A DNA stretch of 64,000 nucleotides from JANQEU01 sp965601455 (GTDB lineage Bacteria > Bacteroidota > Bacteroidia > Cytophagales > Cyclobacteriaceae): contig OZ271831.1 of NCBI GenBank assembly GCA_965601455.1, forward strand, positions 3,844,001 to 3,908,000, given 5' to 3'. The position numbers and the translations under genes are program-made. The notes under the pieces are model-generated. The model had not been told where the DNA came from and made no database searches. It was given only the letters and a program-made list of their open reading frames with translations. Positions 1 through 9,949 of the stretch are shown here, one piece after another (the stretch's first letter is position 1; each line of letters starts with the position of its first letter).

Positions 1-814
1 GCTCACATTCTACGACATCCGAAATCATCACGGGCTGCTTCGAAATGTGATCATCCGAACCACCCGCCTGGGTGAAACCATGATCCTCATGCAGTTTGGG
101 GAAAACAACAAAGAAGGGATCAATACGGTCATGCAATTTCTGGTTGATTCCTTTCCGAACGTTACGTCCTTCATGTACATCGTGAACACCAAGAAAAACG
201 ACTCCTACCAGGATCTCCCTGTCCATCCGTTTTTTGGTGAAGATTTTATCAAGGAAAAACTAGGGGGCCTGACCTATCGAATCGGACCAAAGTCCTTCTT
301 TCAAACTAATTCTAAGCAAGCTGAAAAACTATATGAAAAGGTGAGAGAGCTTGCGAATATTCAGTCGGGAGAAGTTATATACGATCTATACACCGGAACT
401 GGCACTATTGCCAACTACATGGCAGATACCGCCGAGAAGGTAATCGGTATCGAGTATGTTGAAGACGCAGTAGTGGATGCACGAATGAATGCTCAGGAAA
501 ATGGAATTACTAATACTGAGTTTCATGCCGGGGATATGAAAGACATTCTTTCAGATGATTTTATTGCCAGGAATGGAAAGCCGGATGTAATTATTACGGA
601 TCCACCTCGAGCTGGTATGCACAAGGATGTTGTTGAAGTTATTCTGTCCGCCCAACCCAACCGAATAGTTTACGTCAGTTGTAACCCGGCGACCCAAGCC
701 AGAGACCTGGAATTAATGAAGGATTCGTATGAGGTGCAAGTCATACAACCGGTAGATATGTTTCCACAAACCAGTCATGTGGAATGCGTGGCACTGTTGA
801 AGTTGAGAAAATAA
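1..814 (+). CDS. rlmD: 23S rRNA (uracil-5-)-methyltransferase, RumA/RlmD family (5' truncated)
   Basis: This is the C-terminal part of a SAM-dependent RNA uracil-C5 methyltransferase. The reading frame is already open at base 2 and the protein continues upstream of the window, so no start is assigned. The first codons read LTFYDIRNHHGLLRNVIIR, the usual family segment before the catalytic domain. Family motifs visible in order are the SFFQTN loop, the SAM-binding DLYTGTGT, the DPPRAGMH motif, and VSCNPATQARD with the nucleophilic Cys, followed by the terminal DMFPQTSHVECV box. The missing N-terminus would carry a TRAM domain and possibly an Fe-S cluster. The family modifies 23S rRNA, or tRNA in some members. 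Which uridine is modified cannot be read here, so the symbol is a family-level guess. Confidence 0.9.
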   Translation, partial: LTFYDIRNHHGLLRNVIIRTTRLGETMILMQFGENNKEGINTVMQFLVDSFPNVTSFMYIVNTKKNDSYQDLPVHPFFGEDFIKEKLGGLTYRIGPKSFFQTNSKQAEKLYEKVRELANIQSGEVIYDLYTGTGTIANYMADTAEKVIGIEYVEDAVVDARMNAQENGITNTEFHAGDMKDILSDDFIARNGKPDVIITDPPRAGMHKDVVEVILSAQPNRIVYVSCNPATQARDLELMKDSYEVQVIQPVDMFPQTSHVECVALLKLRK

Positions 815-932
815 TTCACCTGCGTAGCTCAGGACTAAAATACACACGGGCCCATAGATTGACTTTCAAGACAAATGGCAAACTTTATTGAATCCTGATT
901 AACATTCTGTCGCTAATCCCTGTTAAGGAAAC

Positions 933-2291
933 GTGGAAACAATTGTAATTGCCGGAGCAACTGGATTTATTGGTCGTTGGTTTATCCATCAATTTCATAA
1001 GAAATACAAAATCATCGCCTTAAGTAGGAATACTGTTACCAGTGAAACATATCCAGAAGTAGAATGGCGGAATGTCGATCTCTATTCCCTTTCGAGTACA
1101 GTCGCAGCTCTAAAGGATGCGGATTACGGGCTTTACCTCGTACATTCGATGCAACCGTCAACCAGGCTTAATCAAGGTAGTTTTGAGGATACCGATCTCC
1201 TACTAGCCGACAATTTCGGCAGAGCTGCTGAGCAATGTTGCCTGAAGCAAATTGTCTTTATCGGTGGTATTCTACCAAAAGATGCATCCGATTACTCTAC
1301 TCACCTACGGAGTAGGTACGAAACTGAATTAACTCTTGCGAGCAGATCGGTACCAGTCACGGCAATTCGGGCAGGAATTATTATTGGACCGGGAGGTTCG
1401 TCTTTCGATATCATTGAAAAATTGGTCAAAAGATTACCCATTATGGCATGTCCAGCATGGTGTAGGTCCCCTTCACAACCAATTGATGTTAATGACATGA
1501 TGAGAGTACTTGAGGAATCTTTCGGCAATGAAAAAGTATTCCATAAGGCCATAGAAGTTGGAGGAAAAAACACACTTACGTACATGGAATTACTCAGGAA
1601 GACTTCGCTCATGATGAATCGAAAGCGACTCATTTTCTCTATTCCCTTTTTCACGTTGGGTTTTTCAAAGTTATGGGTTGCTCTTTTTTCAAGTAGTAGC
1701 AGAACATTTGTTTCCCCACTCATTGAAAGTTTGCGACATGATATGCGGATAAAAGCGCATCAACCGTATGTTTTTGGTCCACCGGAGATCGATGTGGATG
1801 AAAGTATCAATAAGGCGCTAAATGACAAGGCTCCCATATTGCGAACAAAGACGTCATCAAAAGAGGAAAAAAACACGGTTAGAAGTGTGCAGCGACTAGC
1901 CAATCCCGGGAAAAAACCGGTCGCCTGGATTGCAGAAGCCTATCCTAAATGGTTATCTACCTTCTTTAGGTATGTTCTAAAAGCTCGTGATATAGATGAT
2001 GAAATCAGCCTTGGGATATTGGGTATTCAGCTCTTAAGACTCAAATACATGGAAGAACGGAGTGACAAGGGAAGAAAGCTTTTCTATATCACCGGAGGCC
2101 TACTTGTGAAACGTGGGGATCATGGTTGGTTGGAGTTTAGATCGGTGCTAGATAACAAATATGTGATCACTGCTATTCATGAATTCGTACCTGCCTTACC
2201 ATGGTTTTTATATCGCAACACCCAAGCTATTGCCCATCTAATTGTCATGAACCGATTCAATAAATTTTTATCGAAGCAGCCCTCAGCATAA
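933..2291 (+). CDS. NAD(P)-binding SDR protein with C-terminal DUF2867 domain (YbjT-like)
   Basis: An atypical short-chain dehydrogenase of 452 residues. The Rossmann motif GATGFIG lies at the very N-terminus (residues 8-14) and the NAD(P)-binding domain covers roughly residues 1-290. The last 130 residues (WIAEAYPKWL through HEFVPALPWFLYR) match the DUF2867 domain found in E. coli YbjT-type proteins, and the total length is close to that family's 470-480 residues. The start is GTG at 933, preceded by TTAAGGAA, one of the few Shine-Dalgarno-like sites here. The active-site Tyr-x3-Lys of classical SDRs is not evident, so catalysis is uncertain. The gene stands alone, with no obvious operon partners. 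The substrate is unknown. Confidence 0.8.
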   Translation: METIVIAGATGFIGRWFIHQFHKKYKIIALSRNTVTSETYPEVEWRNVDLYSLSSTVAALKDADYGLYLVHSMQPSTRLNQGSFEDTDLLLADNFGRAAEQCCLKQIVFIGGILPKDASDYSTHLRSRYETELTLASRSVPVTAIRAGIIIGPGGSSFDIIEKLVKRLPIMACPAWCRSPSQPIDVNDMMRVLEESFGNEKVFHKAIEVGGKNTLTYMELLRKTSLMMNRKRLIFSIPFFTLGFSKLWVALFSSSSRTFVSPLIESLRHDMRIKAHQPYVFGPPEIDVDESINKALNDKAPILRTKTSSKEEKNTVRSVQRLANPGKKPVAWIAEAYPKWLSTFFRYVLKARDIDDEISLGILGIQLLRLKYMEERSDKGRKLFYITGGLLVKRGDHGWLEFRSVLDNKYVITAIHEFVPALPWFLYRNTQAIAHLIVMNRFNKFLSKQPSA

Positions 2292-2593
2292 TAAGAAAGA
2301 TTCACAATTTCGTTCATATTCCTGAACACCTGCGGACATGAAGGAAGAGCTGCCGCATCCTTAACAATCTTTAAATCAGAAGGTTATATACATAGGCATC
2401 TTATTTGTTAATGAGTTAGCTGTAAATGTTTCAAGGTAAGACCTAATTATGGGGTCAAACACAGAAGCCACCTGGATAATGTTGGATAATAATGCCCGGA
2501 AAATGGAGGACGAGCATATTCTTCTAGCTTTTCATCCATCGCTACATAGTGCTAGCAAAATATTCTTTCCAGCATACCTCCGAAAATAGTTTA
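2292..2593. other. Intergenic region without recognised genes
   Basis: About 300 bases between the SDR gene and the permease. I see no RNA gene, strong hairpin or convincing promoter. The permease frame can be extended upstream to a GTG at 2549, which I do not favour. Confidence 0.5.
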
Positions 2594-5005
2594 ATGATAA
2601 GAAGCTACATTTCCATCGCCATTCGCCAGTTAATTAGAGGCAAAGGCTATTCGGTGTTAAATATTCTCAGTCTTTCGTTGGGAATGGCTGCATTTCTTGT
2701 CATTTATATTTGGACTTCTCATCAGAAGTCGATGGATGGTTTTCATGAGAACAAAGACCATCTCTACAGTCTTTATTTCTCGGCAAAAGGTTCTGAAGAT
2801 GCTCAAAGTGGGTATAAGATTCCACTAAACTATAAATCACCCAGTTGGAATATTAAGGAGAATTTTGCTGATCAACTAAAGGAATCAATTCCAGGTATTG
2901 CCAAGGCTACCGACTACCATTCACTGTATGCCCTGCCCTGGGGCTATCCAAGGACCTTCCAGGTTGGAGAGGAAAAACAAAAACTTGCCGGCACCGTGGT
3001 AGAAAATGATTTTCTCTCCATGTTTTCCATCAATTTATTATCCGGCCAGAAAATCGATGCACTTAATTCCGCACGCAATATCTTGATATCGGCTAAAATG
3101 AGTAATCTCTTTTTTCCTGATGCTGAAACTGCCATTGGAAAAACAATCCGTTATGAGAACAAAATGGATCTGGTTGTAGCCGGTGTCTTTGAAGACTTAC
3201 CAAATAACAGTTCCTTGCAATTTGACTATTTGTTGAGTTGGAATCTTTTTGAACAGAACCAAATATATCGATCTACAAATCATTGGCAGACATTCATCAT
3301 GCTCGATGAAAACGCCAATCCTGACGCGGTGAATACGGAAATTCAAGACTTCCTTCATGCCAGATTGACTGCACTTCCTGATATAGAAGTTTCACTGGGA
3401 CTTATCCCCTTTCATCAGACCAATCTTTATACAGAGTTCGAGAACGGCAGGCCCTCAGGAGGTAAAGTGGAGTATTTACAACTTTTCTTGTTCGTAGGAT
3501 TACTCATCTTAACTCTTGCCTGTATCAATTTTGCCGGAATATCGACGGCTCGATCGGTGAAAAGATCGAAAGAGGTAGGAGTAAGAAAGGCCATTGGATC
3601 AACAAAATTTCATTTGATCGGGCAATTTCTGACCGAAACGTTACTCCTATCCGGTATCGCCATGACGATCTCACTTACTGTTGCATCGGTAGTGCTTCCA
3701 CTACTCAATAGCATGCTGGAGTTGAGTATTGAATTCCCATATCAGGATTTTACATTTTGGATATTGGCGCTCTGCCTGGCTGTTGGAACAGGACTTCTCG
3801 CCGGAATATACCCGGCTTTCGTACTAGCTTCCCAAAGAGCGTTTGTTATCATTCGACGTGATTTTAGACTTTCTCCCACGAATGTTCTTTTTCAAAAAGG
3901 TCTTGTGGTTTTCCAGTCTTTTCTATCACTGACCATGATAATTGGTGCCTTGATCGTTTATCAACAGACTCATTATATCCAGGAAGGTGACCTTGGATAC
4001 AACCGAGAGAATGTGGTTTACTTACCCGTGGAGGGAGAACTCATCACAAAATATGGGCTATTCAAAACGGAGTTGGAAAAAATGCCAGGTATTTCAGGAG
4101 TAGATCGGTCTAGTGAAGCACCTCATTCCATGAATTTTGAAGTTGTCGATGCTATCAATTGGCAAGGAAAAGAACCAAATCAAAAAATTGGATTCTATCC
4201 GACTTCTGTCGGATATGATTATGTTGAAATGATGGGTTTACGTGTAGCCGAAGGCAGAAATTTCTCCAGAGCCATCCAAACTGATTCCTCAGCCTTTCTC
4301 ATCAATAAACGAGCAGTTCAGGAAATGGGGATCGAAGATCCAATAGGAAAATGGATCTCAGCATGGAATAAGAAGGGAAAAATCATTGGAATTCTGGAGG
4401 ACTATCACATCAATTCCTTACATCAGCCAATCAAGCCTGTTATTATGGATGTTAAGGAAGACTTAAATTTTGGAAACATCTTAGTCAAAACTGCTCCCAG
4501 TCAAACAACAATGGCCATCGAAAGCATCACAGAAATTTTCAGTCAAATCAATCCTGCCTACGCTTTAGATCTAAAATTCCTGGATTCAGAATATCAAAAA
4601 ATGTACAAAAATGAGGTAGCGATATCTAAGTTATCCAGTGTGTTTACCTTCATTTCCATACTCATCTCTTGCTTTGGGATCATTGGTTTATCAATGACCT
4701 CCGCGGAGAAGAGAATGAAAGAAATTGGGATTAGAAAAGTATTAGGCGCCTCAGTCAAACAGCTTGTTCATTTATTCTCAGCACCATTTATCATATTGGT
4801 ATTAATTGCAGCTGTTATCGCTATCCCCGTTTCATGGGTGATATTCTCTGAATGGCTCAGCAACTTTGCCTATCATATTGATTTAGCGTGGTACAATTTC
4901 GCAATTGCATCAGGGTTTTTATTGGCCTTAACCTTCCTTTCGATCAGTACCCAGGCTATACGGGCTGCAACCATCAATCCAGTTGAAACCATAAAATCCG
5001 AGTAG
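2594..5005 (+). CDS. ABC transporter permease, MacB/FtsX family
   Basis: A duplicated FtsX-type permease of about 803 residues, of the kind that is abundant in Bacteroidota. I chose the ATG at 2594 because it gives the typical opening MIRSYISIAIRQLIRGKGYS followed by the first membrane helix; a GTG at 2549 would add 15 unlikely residues. The layout is helix 1, a periplasmic MacB-PCD domain, three helices with the FtsX signature VKRSKEVGVRKAIGSTK, then a second linker helix, a second periplasmic domain and three C-terminal helices with EKRMKEIGIRKVLGAS. Such permeases work with a MacB-like ATPase in export or mechanotransmission across the envelope. No ATPase gene is adjacent, so the partner and the substrate are unknown. 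Confidence 0.9.
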   Translation: MIRSYISIAIRQLIRGKGYSVLNILSLSLGMAAFLVIYIWTSHQKSMDGFHENKDHLYSLYFSAKGSEDAQSGYKIPLNYKSPSWNIKENFADQLKESIPGIAKATDYHSLYALPWGYPRTFQVGEEKQKLAGTVVENDFLSMFSINLLSGQKIDALNSARNILISAKMSNLFFPDAETAIGKTIRYENKMDLVVAGVFEDLPNNSSLQFDYLLSWNLFEQNQIYRSTNHWQTFIMLDENANPDAVNTEIQDFLHARLTALPDIEVSLGLIPFHQTNLYTEFENGRPSGGKVEYLQLFLFVGLLILTLACINFAGISTARSVKRSKEVGVRKAIGSTKFHLIGQFLTETLLLSGIAMTISLTVASVVLPLLNSMLELSIEFPYQDFTFWILALCLAVGTGLLAGIYPAFVLASQRAFVIIRRDFRLSPTNVLFQKGLVVFQSFLSLTMIIGALIVYQQTHYIQEGDLGYNRENVVYLPVEGELITKYGLFKTELEKMPGISGVDRSSEAPHSMNFEVVDAINWQGKEPNQKIGFYPTSVGYDYVEMMGLRVAEGRNFSRAIQTDSSAFLINKRAVQEMGIEDPIGKWISAWNKKGKIIGILEDYHINSLHQPIKPVIMDVKEDLNFGNILVKTAPSQTTMAIESITEIFSQINPAYALDLKFLDSEYQKMYKNEVAISKLSSVFTFISILISCFGIIGLSMTSAEKRMKEIGIRKVLGASVKQLVHLFSAPFIILVLIAAVIAIPVSWVIFSEWLSNFAYHIDLAWYNFAIASGFLLALTFLSISTQAIRAATINPVETIKSE

Positions 5006-5108
5006 AGTTTGGACGAAAAGTGCAATAGGTGATTGAGGGAGATACCTCTGGCTAATCGAAATCAGATTTTATTATCTTTCCTGAAGCCAATTTCTTGACC
5101 TCACACCT

Positions 5109-6611
5109 ATGAAATCCAAATTACTATTCATTCTTTCTGTTTTTCTGGTTGTTTCCTGTTCCCAACAGCAAACAGAATCACCAGCCTCTCAAACCGATGA
5201 CAGGGAACCCATTGTGGTCCGTGGTGACTCATTGGAATTAGATACGGACTATTCCCCGCCCCCGGGAGATCCCCTCTCTCATCACGCATCGGGTTTTGCG
5301 AAAATTTTATGTTCCGCTGTTTTTATTTCCGGCCTGGACTTTGATTTTGCGGCGGAGAATATCGGTTACTTCTCTGCTCCCTATGAAGAGCGTTCCAAGT
5401 TCGTATCCAGGGAAGTAGACATGGATAACAAAGCTGTTCATGTAACACTTCCCAATGGAATGGTCCGAACGGCAAAGTATTTCGGAGACCAGGGATGCAT
5501 TTGTCTCGGCGAAGGAAAAGAAGAACTAAACTTCACTCCAGTGGACATCTCACAAAATCTTCCAGATGCCAAAACCACTCCATGGCCCATGGGGGATGCG
5601 GATGATGGAAAAGAATTTCCGGCCAACGTGGATGAAGTAAAGGTTCAAGAGGCTTTAGAAACCGCCTTTGCCAATCCTGAGGGAATGACAGCAGGATTGA
5701 TTGTCACCTATAAAGGTCAAATAATTGGAGAAAAGTATAAGGAAGGAATCACAAAAGACACTCCTCTTGAAAGTTGGTCCATGGGTAAAAGTCTTACAGC
5801 TATGCTAATGGGTGTGCTTATTCAACAAGGGGTATATGAACTCTACCAAAATGCCCCCATCCCAGAATGGCAGGAAAAACCCGATGATCCCAGGGCGAAC
5901 ATCCGTATTGCAGATATCTTAAGGATGTCATCAGGACTACGATTTAGAGCACCTCAAGATCCTGATTTTGATCCTGACCTTGGTTATCCGGATCATCTTT
6001 ATGTTTACACTACCAGTGGCAACTCATTTAACTATTCGGCCACAAGACCTCAACAATGGGAACCGAATACGGTCGGTCGATATAGAAACTGTGATCCTTC
6101 GCTAACGAATTACATGATTCGATTGGCTGTGGAAGGTCGTGGAGAAGAGTATCTTCAGTTTCCTCAAAAGCACTTATTTGATAAGATCGGAGTTCGAAAC
6201 ATGGTAATGGAGACCGATACGTACGGGAACCTTTTGTTGCAGGGGTATGAATTCGGTACACCGCGAGATTGGGCTCGTCTGGGAAATCTTTGCTTAAATG
6301 ATGGTATATGGAATGATGAGCGCATTCTTCCGGAAGGATTCGTTGACTTTGTCAGCAATGTAGCTCCTGCGTGGAAGGCCGATGTTCGTAACATCTATGG
6401 CGGTTTTTTCTGGATCAATGGCACTGGAAACTTCAATGTCCCAAAAGATGCTTATTTCATGGCTGGCGCCGGGGGACAGTTCACCATAATAGTTCCGTCG
6501 CATGACCTGGTCATTGTAAAGCTGAGCCATTACAAAGGCGCGAGAAAGAGCGGAGAGGATCTAAACAATGCTTTGACTTTGCTGATGGAAGCTGTTCCGG
6601 CCAGTAGATAA
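5109..6611 (+). CDS. Serine hydrolase lipoprotein of the beta-lactamase class C / NylB-like family
   Basis: A 500-residue predicted lipoprotein: the signal peptide ends in VVSC with lipobox Cys17. The catalytic domain spans about residues 180-495. The SxxK nucleophile motif is SMGK at 224-227 (ESWSMGKSLTA), the second motif YxN is YRN at 325-327, and GAGGQF near the C-terminus sits where the third (KTG/HxG) motif lies. The fold class includes penicillin-binding proteins, esterases, EstB and 6-aminohexanoate-dimer hydrolases, and the sequence looks closest to the last (annotated as 'serine hydrolase'). An N-terminal extension of about 150 residues rich in acidic residues is unassigned. The start ATG at 5109 gives a clean signal peptide. 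The substrate cannot be inferred. Confidence 0.85.
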   Translation: MKSKLLFILSVFLVVSCSQQQTESPASQTDDREPIVVRGDSLELDTDYSPPPGDPLSHHASGFAKILCSAVFISGLDFDFAAENIGYFSAPYEERSKFVSREVDMDNKAVHVTLPNGMVRTAKYFGDQGCICLGEGKEELNFTPVDISQNLPDAKTTPWPMGDADDGKEFPANVDEVKVQEALETAFANPEGMTAGLIVTYKGQIIGEKYKEGITKDTPLESWSMGKSLTAMLMGVLIQQGVYELYQNAPIPEWQEKPDDPRANIRIADILRMSSGLRFRAPQDPDFDPDLGYPDHLYVYTTSGNSFNYSATRPQQWEPNTVGRYRNCDPSLTNYMIRLAVEGRGEEYLQFPQKHLFDKIGVRNMVMETDTYGNLLLQGYEFGTPRDWARLGNLCLNDGIWNDERILPEGFVDFVSNVAPAWKADVRNIYGGFFWINGTGNFNVPKDAYFMAGAGGQFTIIVPSHDLVIVKLSHYKGARKSGEDLNNALTLLMEAVPASR

Positions 6612-6715
6612 TCGCCAACAGCAATCGATCCCGTATTCCCAATGGTCTCGATTTTTCCGATTCAAGGATACAATCATCAACTGGTAAATACCTTTAAAAA
6701 GAAAGTTTAAAAAAA

Positions 6716-6754
6716 ATTCCGGTAATCTGTAATAAATCATCGATTCCGGTAATC
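6716..6754 (+). repeat. Direct repeat ATTCCGGTAATC upstream of the ECF sigma gene
   Basis: Two perfect copies of the 12-mer ATTCCGGTAATC at 6716-6727 and 6743-6754, 27 bp apart and 26 bp before the sigma-factor start. Position and spacing suggest a regulator binding site or duplicated promoter element for the sigma operon. That role is inference. Confidence 0.5.
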
Positions 6755-6780
6755 ATAGATGAATACCTAAAGCTTCACTA

Positions 6781-7275
6781 GTGGAAGAATCCGAATTTGT
6801 CAACGAAATAACCAGCAACCAAGCTATTATTCATAAGGTGTGTAGAATGTATACACCTAAGGGAGAGCCCTACGATGACATCTTCCAGGAAATTCTTCTT
6901 CAGCTCTGGAAATCACAATCTAGTTACGACCCTAACCGAAATACCAAGTTTACCACATGGATGTACCGTGTTGCACTAAACACAGCCATCAATTCACTAA
7001 GAAAGTCGAAAAAGAATCTACAGCTGGAGCAAATCAATGAAGACCTCAATGTCTTGGAATCTGACGAAGACGATTCAGAAAGAAGTTTGGATCAGATGCA
7101 CGCTGCCATTGACCAACTGGAAAAAGTTGAAAAGGGACTCATCCTTCTTTACCTGGACGACAGATCATACAAAGAAATGGCGGAGATCATGGGGATCTCT
7201 GAGAGCAATATTGGAGTGAGAATTAACAGAATTAAGAAAAAGTTGAAATCAATAATGACCGAAAGCGATGGATGA
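6781..7275 (+). CDS. ECF-type RNA polymerase sigma-70 factor
   Basis: A 164-residue sigma factor of the extracytoplasmic-function class. The sigma2 region (residues about 20-80) contains DDIFQEILLQLWKS and FTTWMYRVALNTAINSLRK, the usual core-binding and -10 recognition segments. The sigma4 region (about 115-160) contains the helix-turn-helix YKEMAEIMGISESNIGVRINRIKKKLK. The length is typical of the family. The start is GTG at 6781, with the direct repeat ATTCCGGTAATC just upstream. The next gene starts inside the last codons (8-bp overlap), indicating translational coupling with a membrane protein that is probably its partner or regulator. The regulon is unknown. Confidence 0.92.
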   Translation: MEESEFVNEITSNQAIIHKVCRMYTPKGEPYDDIFQEILLQLWKSQSSYDPNRNTKFTTWMYRVALNTAINSLRKSKKNLQLEQINEDLNVLESDEDDSERSLDQMHAAIDQLEKVEKGLILLYLDDRSYKEMAEIMGISESNIGVRINRIKKKLKSIMTESDG

Positions 7276-7864
7276 ACTATTAGAAAACTACAGGAAAGAA
7301 AGATTCTCTGACCAAAAGATGGATTCTTATTCATCGCAGCATATTCAAAGTTTGATCAGAGAAGGGTCTGACAAAAGACTGGGAAAGATTAAACTCAATA
7401 TTAAGATCGAACTGCTTTTGGCGGTTATCATCTCATTGGCAGTTTTCTTTTTCGTATGGTTAAATTTCATTGAAAGCTGGAAGTTGATCTATACTGCATT
7501 TATAGTTACGCTGACTTCCACTTTTTATTTCCTGCTGTACCGAAGAATCAAAGGTCTTTCATTTACAAAATCAGATGTAAAAACATCCTTACAACAGGCC
7601 ATTGATTACCTGGAGTCAACATTTAAGTTGTACTACCGTATGACCGTTTTCGGTTTTCCCTCTCTCTATTTCGGATTTCTCATCCCGGCGCACTACCTCA
7701 AATATGGCTCGTTTTCAGGCTTATTAGAGGAAAATATTTTGCTATTGCTCATAGGCCTGGGAATATCAATCACGTTACCTCCTACAACTCGCTGGATAAT
7801 AAAATACGTCTATCAAAAACACATTGACGAGCTAAAAACCAATCTGAATATTTTAAAAAATTAA
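7268..7864 (+). CDS. Multi-pass membrane protein coupled to the ECF sigma factor
   Basis: A 198-residue protein with a soluble N-terminus of about 45 residues and four hydrophobic segments (roughly residues 48-66, 74-92, 120-140 and 150-170), ending in a cytoplasmic-looking KHIDELKTNLNILKN tail. It overlaps the sigma gene by 8 bp. In Bacteroidota such small membrane proteins encoded directly behind ECF sigma genes often hold the sigma factor at the membrane. I see no recognisable anti-sigma zinc motif (HxxxCxxC), so an anti-sigma role rests only on position. No enzymatic motif was found. Confidence 0.65.
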   Translation: MDELLENYRKERFSDQKMDSYSSQHIQSLIREGSDKRLGKIKLNIKIELLLAVIISLAVFFFVWLNFIESWKLIYTAFIVTLTSTFYFLLYRRIKGLSFTKSDVKTSLQQAIDYLESTFKLYYRMTVFGFPSLYFGFLIPAHYLKYGSFSGLLEENILLLLIGLGISITLPPTTRWIIKYVYQKHIDELKTNLNILKN

Positions 7865-7934
7865 GGTCCGTTGTAAGTTTTTTCCAAATCTGCTAATCAT
7901 GGGGAAAACAAGGTTTAACTAAAAACAGAATACA

Positions 7935-9788
7935 ATGGAATTAAGGAAAGGGATAGGAGTGATTGGTCTTTTATTAGTCGCAACACTAAATACATTTTCC
8001 CAACAGACAGAACAATGGATGACATCCAAACTCGAAGGTAATCCAGTCGGATATTACTACATGAGTGAAGACACGGAAGGTGATATAACAACCTCGATAC
8101 TGGAAACAAAGCTTGTTCTCAATAGGCTCAATAATAAGATTGAGATGATAACAGAGTCCAGTTACACAGAGGACCTGAATGGCCTTCTACGGGTGGAACA
8201 CATATTGAAAATTTCTGACCAGGAAACAAAAACCATGGCAGAGGTGATTGAAGGTGGACTAAAGGTCATTTCAAGTGTGAATGGTGCCAATTTCGAGCAA
8301 ATACTTGACAATGATCAGGTTTTATACGGCCCCTCGTCAATAAAGATTGCAACAGTCGACCATTTGAAAAACGTGGGTGACACCATCGAGTTTTCGTCTT
8401 ATGTCCCGGAGTTCGGTAAGATACTTTCTACCAAAAGAGTGCTGGTATCAAAGAGTATGGATCGATTAGAGGTAAAGGACATGATTGAAGGTTTTCCGGA
8501 GATGATTTATCAGCTCGATCGATCAGGCAATATAATTCAGCTCGCTTCACGAACACCTTTTGGCATGATGGAAACTTCAGTATCCTCCATGGAGACTGCA
8601 AAAAATGCAAGCGAAGGCACAATCCTACCGGATGAGATCTTTGATCAGACGATGGTCAGGAATAATGTACGGTTTGCGGATGCACGAGCCATAGATGAGT
8701 TGGTGATTAAGGTTTCAGGAAAAGACAAATCATTGGGCTTACCGAATTTGGAAGGTTCAAATCAAGAATTAATTGAGAAAGCAGATGATTATGTCATCCT
8801 GAAGATTACCCGGCCGGAAGTAGACTTCCAGAACCTTTCAAATCCAAAGGAAAATCCTGAACTAGTGGAGTTTCTTGAACCCAACGCGTACATAACATCA
8901 AATAATGATGAAATTCAAGGTGTAGTTGAGGGTATTTCAACTGGTGATGTACTGGCGGATTGCCAGAACTTACAAAACTGGGTATCGGAAAATATGAACT
9001 TTGATCTTGGAATTGTTTTGGCGCCGGCTTCAGAGGTCATTAAAAATAAGAAAGGTACCTGCAGCGAGTATACGACACTTCTGACTTCATTGTACAGGGC
9101 AAACAACATTCCAGCTCGGATGGCTATGGGATTCGTCTACATGAACGGTATTTGGGGTGGACATGCATGGCCTGAAGTATATATAGATAACCAGTGGGTA
9201 CCATTTGATGCGGCCATTCCAGGTAAGGAAGTTGCTGATGCTGCCCGACTGCGTTTTGCTTCATCCAGTCTGGCAGATGGACCTGGTGAACTGAATGGAA
9301 AAAGTGGCATTCAAATGTACGGAAATGCCATTATTGAGACACTCTCCTATAAAGTTGGAGACAGGGAATATTTTCAAGAAAGTGATAAGCCTTACTTGAT
9401 TGATGGACAGCAATACGTAAATAAAGGTCTTGGTTTAAGAATCTCAATTCCTTCTTCTTTTGGTTATGAGGATCAGGACGACGTTTGGCCTGAATCTCGA
9501 TTCCTCAGCGTAAAAGGTTCCTCCGATGAAAAAGTAACTTTCTATCAACGGAGCATTCTTCCGGGCCAGGTTTTATCCGAGGAAATGAAAAAAGCCGTGG
9601 CTGAAATAACAGACGGTGAAGTAAGGAAAAGAAAAGAAGAACTTCGGTCCGTCACAGCAGATGGGAACGTACTCGTCCGAGCTATCACAATGGGAAATGA
9701 ATTCGTCCTCATTAAATACGAAAGCGAAAATGCGGAGGAGCTTGCAAATAAAGTAGATATTGAATTCACAGACTTCAATGCCTTATGA
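7935..9788 (+). CDS. Secreted transglutaminase-like cysteine peptidase-fold protein
   Basis: A 617-residue exported protein with an N-terminal signal peptide ending near TFSQQ. The transglutaminase-like core shows the full triad: Cys376 in KGTCSEYTTL, His410 in WGGHAWPEV and Asp425 in WVPFDAAI. About 330 residues before the core form a beta-rich region found in other Bacteroidota transglutaminase-domain proteins, and about 180 residues follow it. The family includes proteases, protein cross-linkers and peptide N-glycanase relatives, so the reaction is unknown. The gene lies 70 bp after the sigma/membrane pair and may belong to its transcript. It is followed by a clear terminator at 9824. Confidence 0.85.
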   Translation: MELRKGIGVIGLLLVATLNTFSQQTEQWMTSKLEGNPVGYYYMSEDTEGDITTSILETKLVLNRLNNKIEMITESSYTEDLNGLLRVEHILKISDQETKTMAEVIEGGLKVISSVNGANFEQILDNDQVLYGPSSIKIATVDHLKNVGDTIEFSSYVPEFGKILSTKRVLVSKSMDRLEVKDMIEGFPEMIYQLDRSGNIIQLASRTPFGMMETSVSSMETAKNASEGTILPDEIFDQTMVRNNVRFADARAIDELVIKVSGKDKSLGLPNLEGSNQELIEKADDYVILKITRPEVDFQNLSNPKENPELVEFLEPNAYITSNNDEIQGVVEGISTGDVLADCQNLQNWVSENMNFDLGIVLAPASEVIKNKKGTCSEYTTLLTSLYRANNIPARMAMGFVYMNGIWGGHAWPEVYIDNQWVPFDAAIPGKEVADAARLRFASSSLADGPGELNGKSGIQMYGNAIIETLSYKVGDREYFQESDKPYLIDGQQYVNKGLGLRISIPSSFGYEDQDDVWPESRFLSVKGSSDEKVTFYQRSILPGQVLSEEMKKAVAEITDGEVRKRKEELRSVTADGNVLVRAITMGNEFVLIKYESENAEELANKVDIEFTDFNAL

Positions 9789-9823
9789 TAAAAGCCAGTT
9801 ATAGTATTAACTAAGACGACATC

Positions 9824-9849
9824 AAAAGGCAGGTATTATCCTGCCTTTT
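9824..9849 (+). terminator. Intrinsic terminator after the transglutaminase gene
   Basis: Perfect 9-bp stem AAAAGGCAG / CTGCCTTTT with an 8-base loop, 35 bp past the stop codon. The arms end in A and T runs, so it could work on both strands. Confidence 0.85.
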
Positions 9850-9949
9850 CTGTTTAAATGGTAATCAGAACGGCGTTCCTTTTGGACGAAGAATGATCTA
9901 GATTTGCATTCCCATAATTTTTTGGGACAGCTGATCAGAGTAGTAGAAA

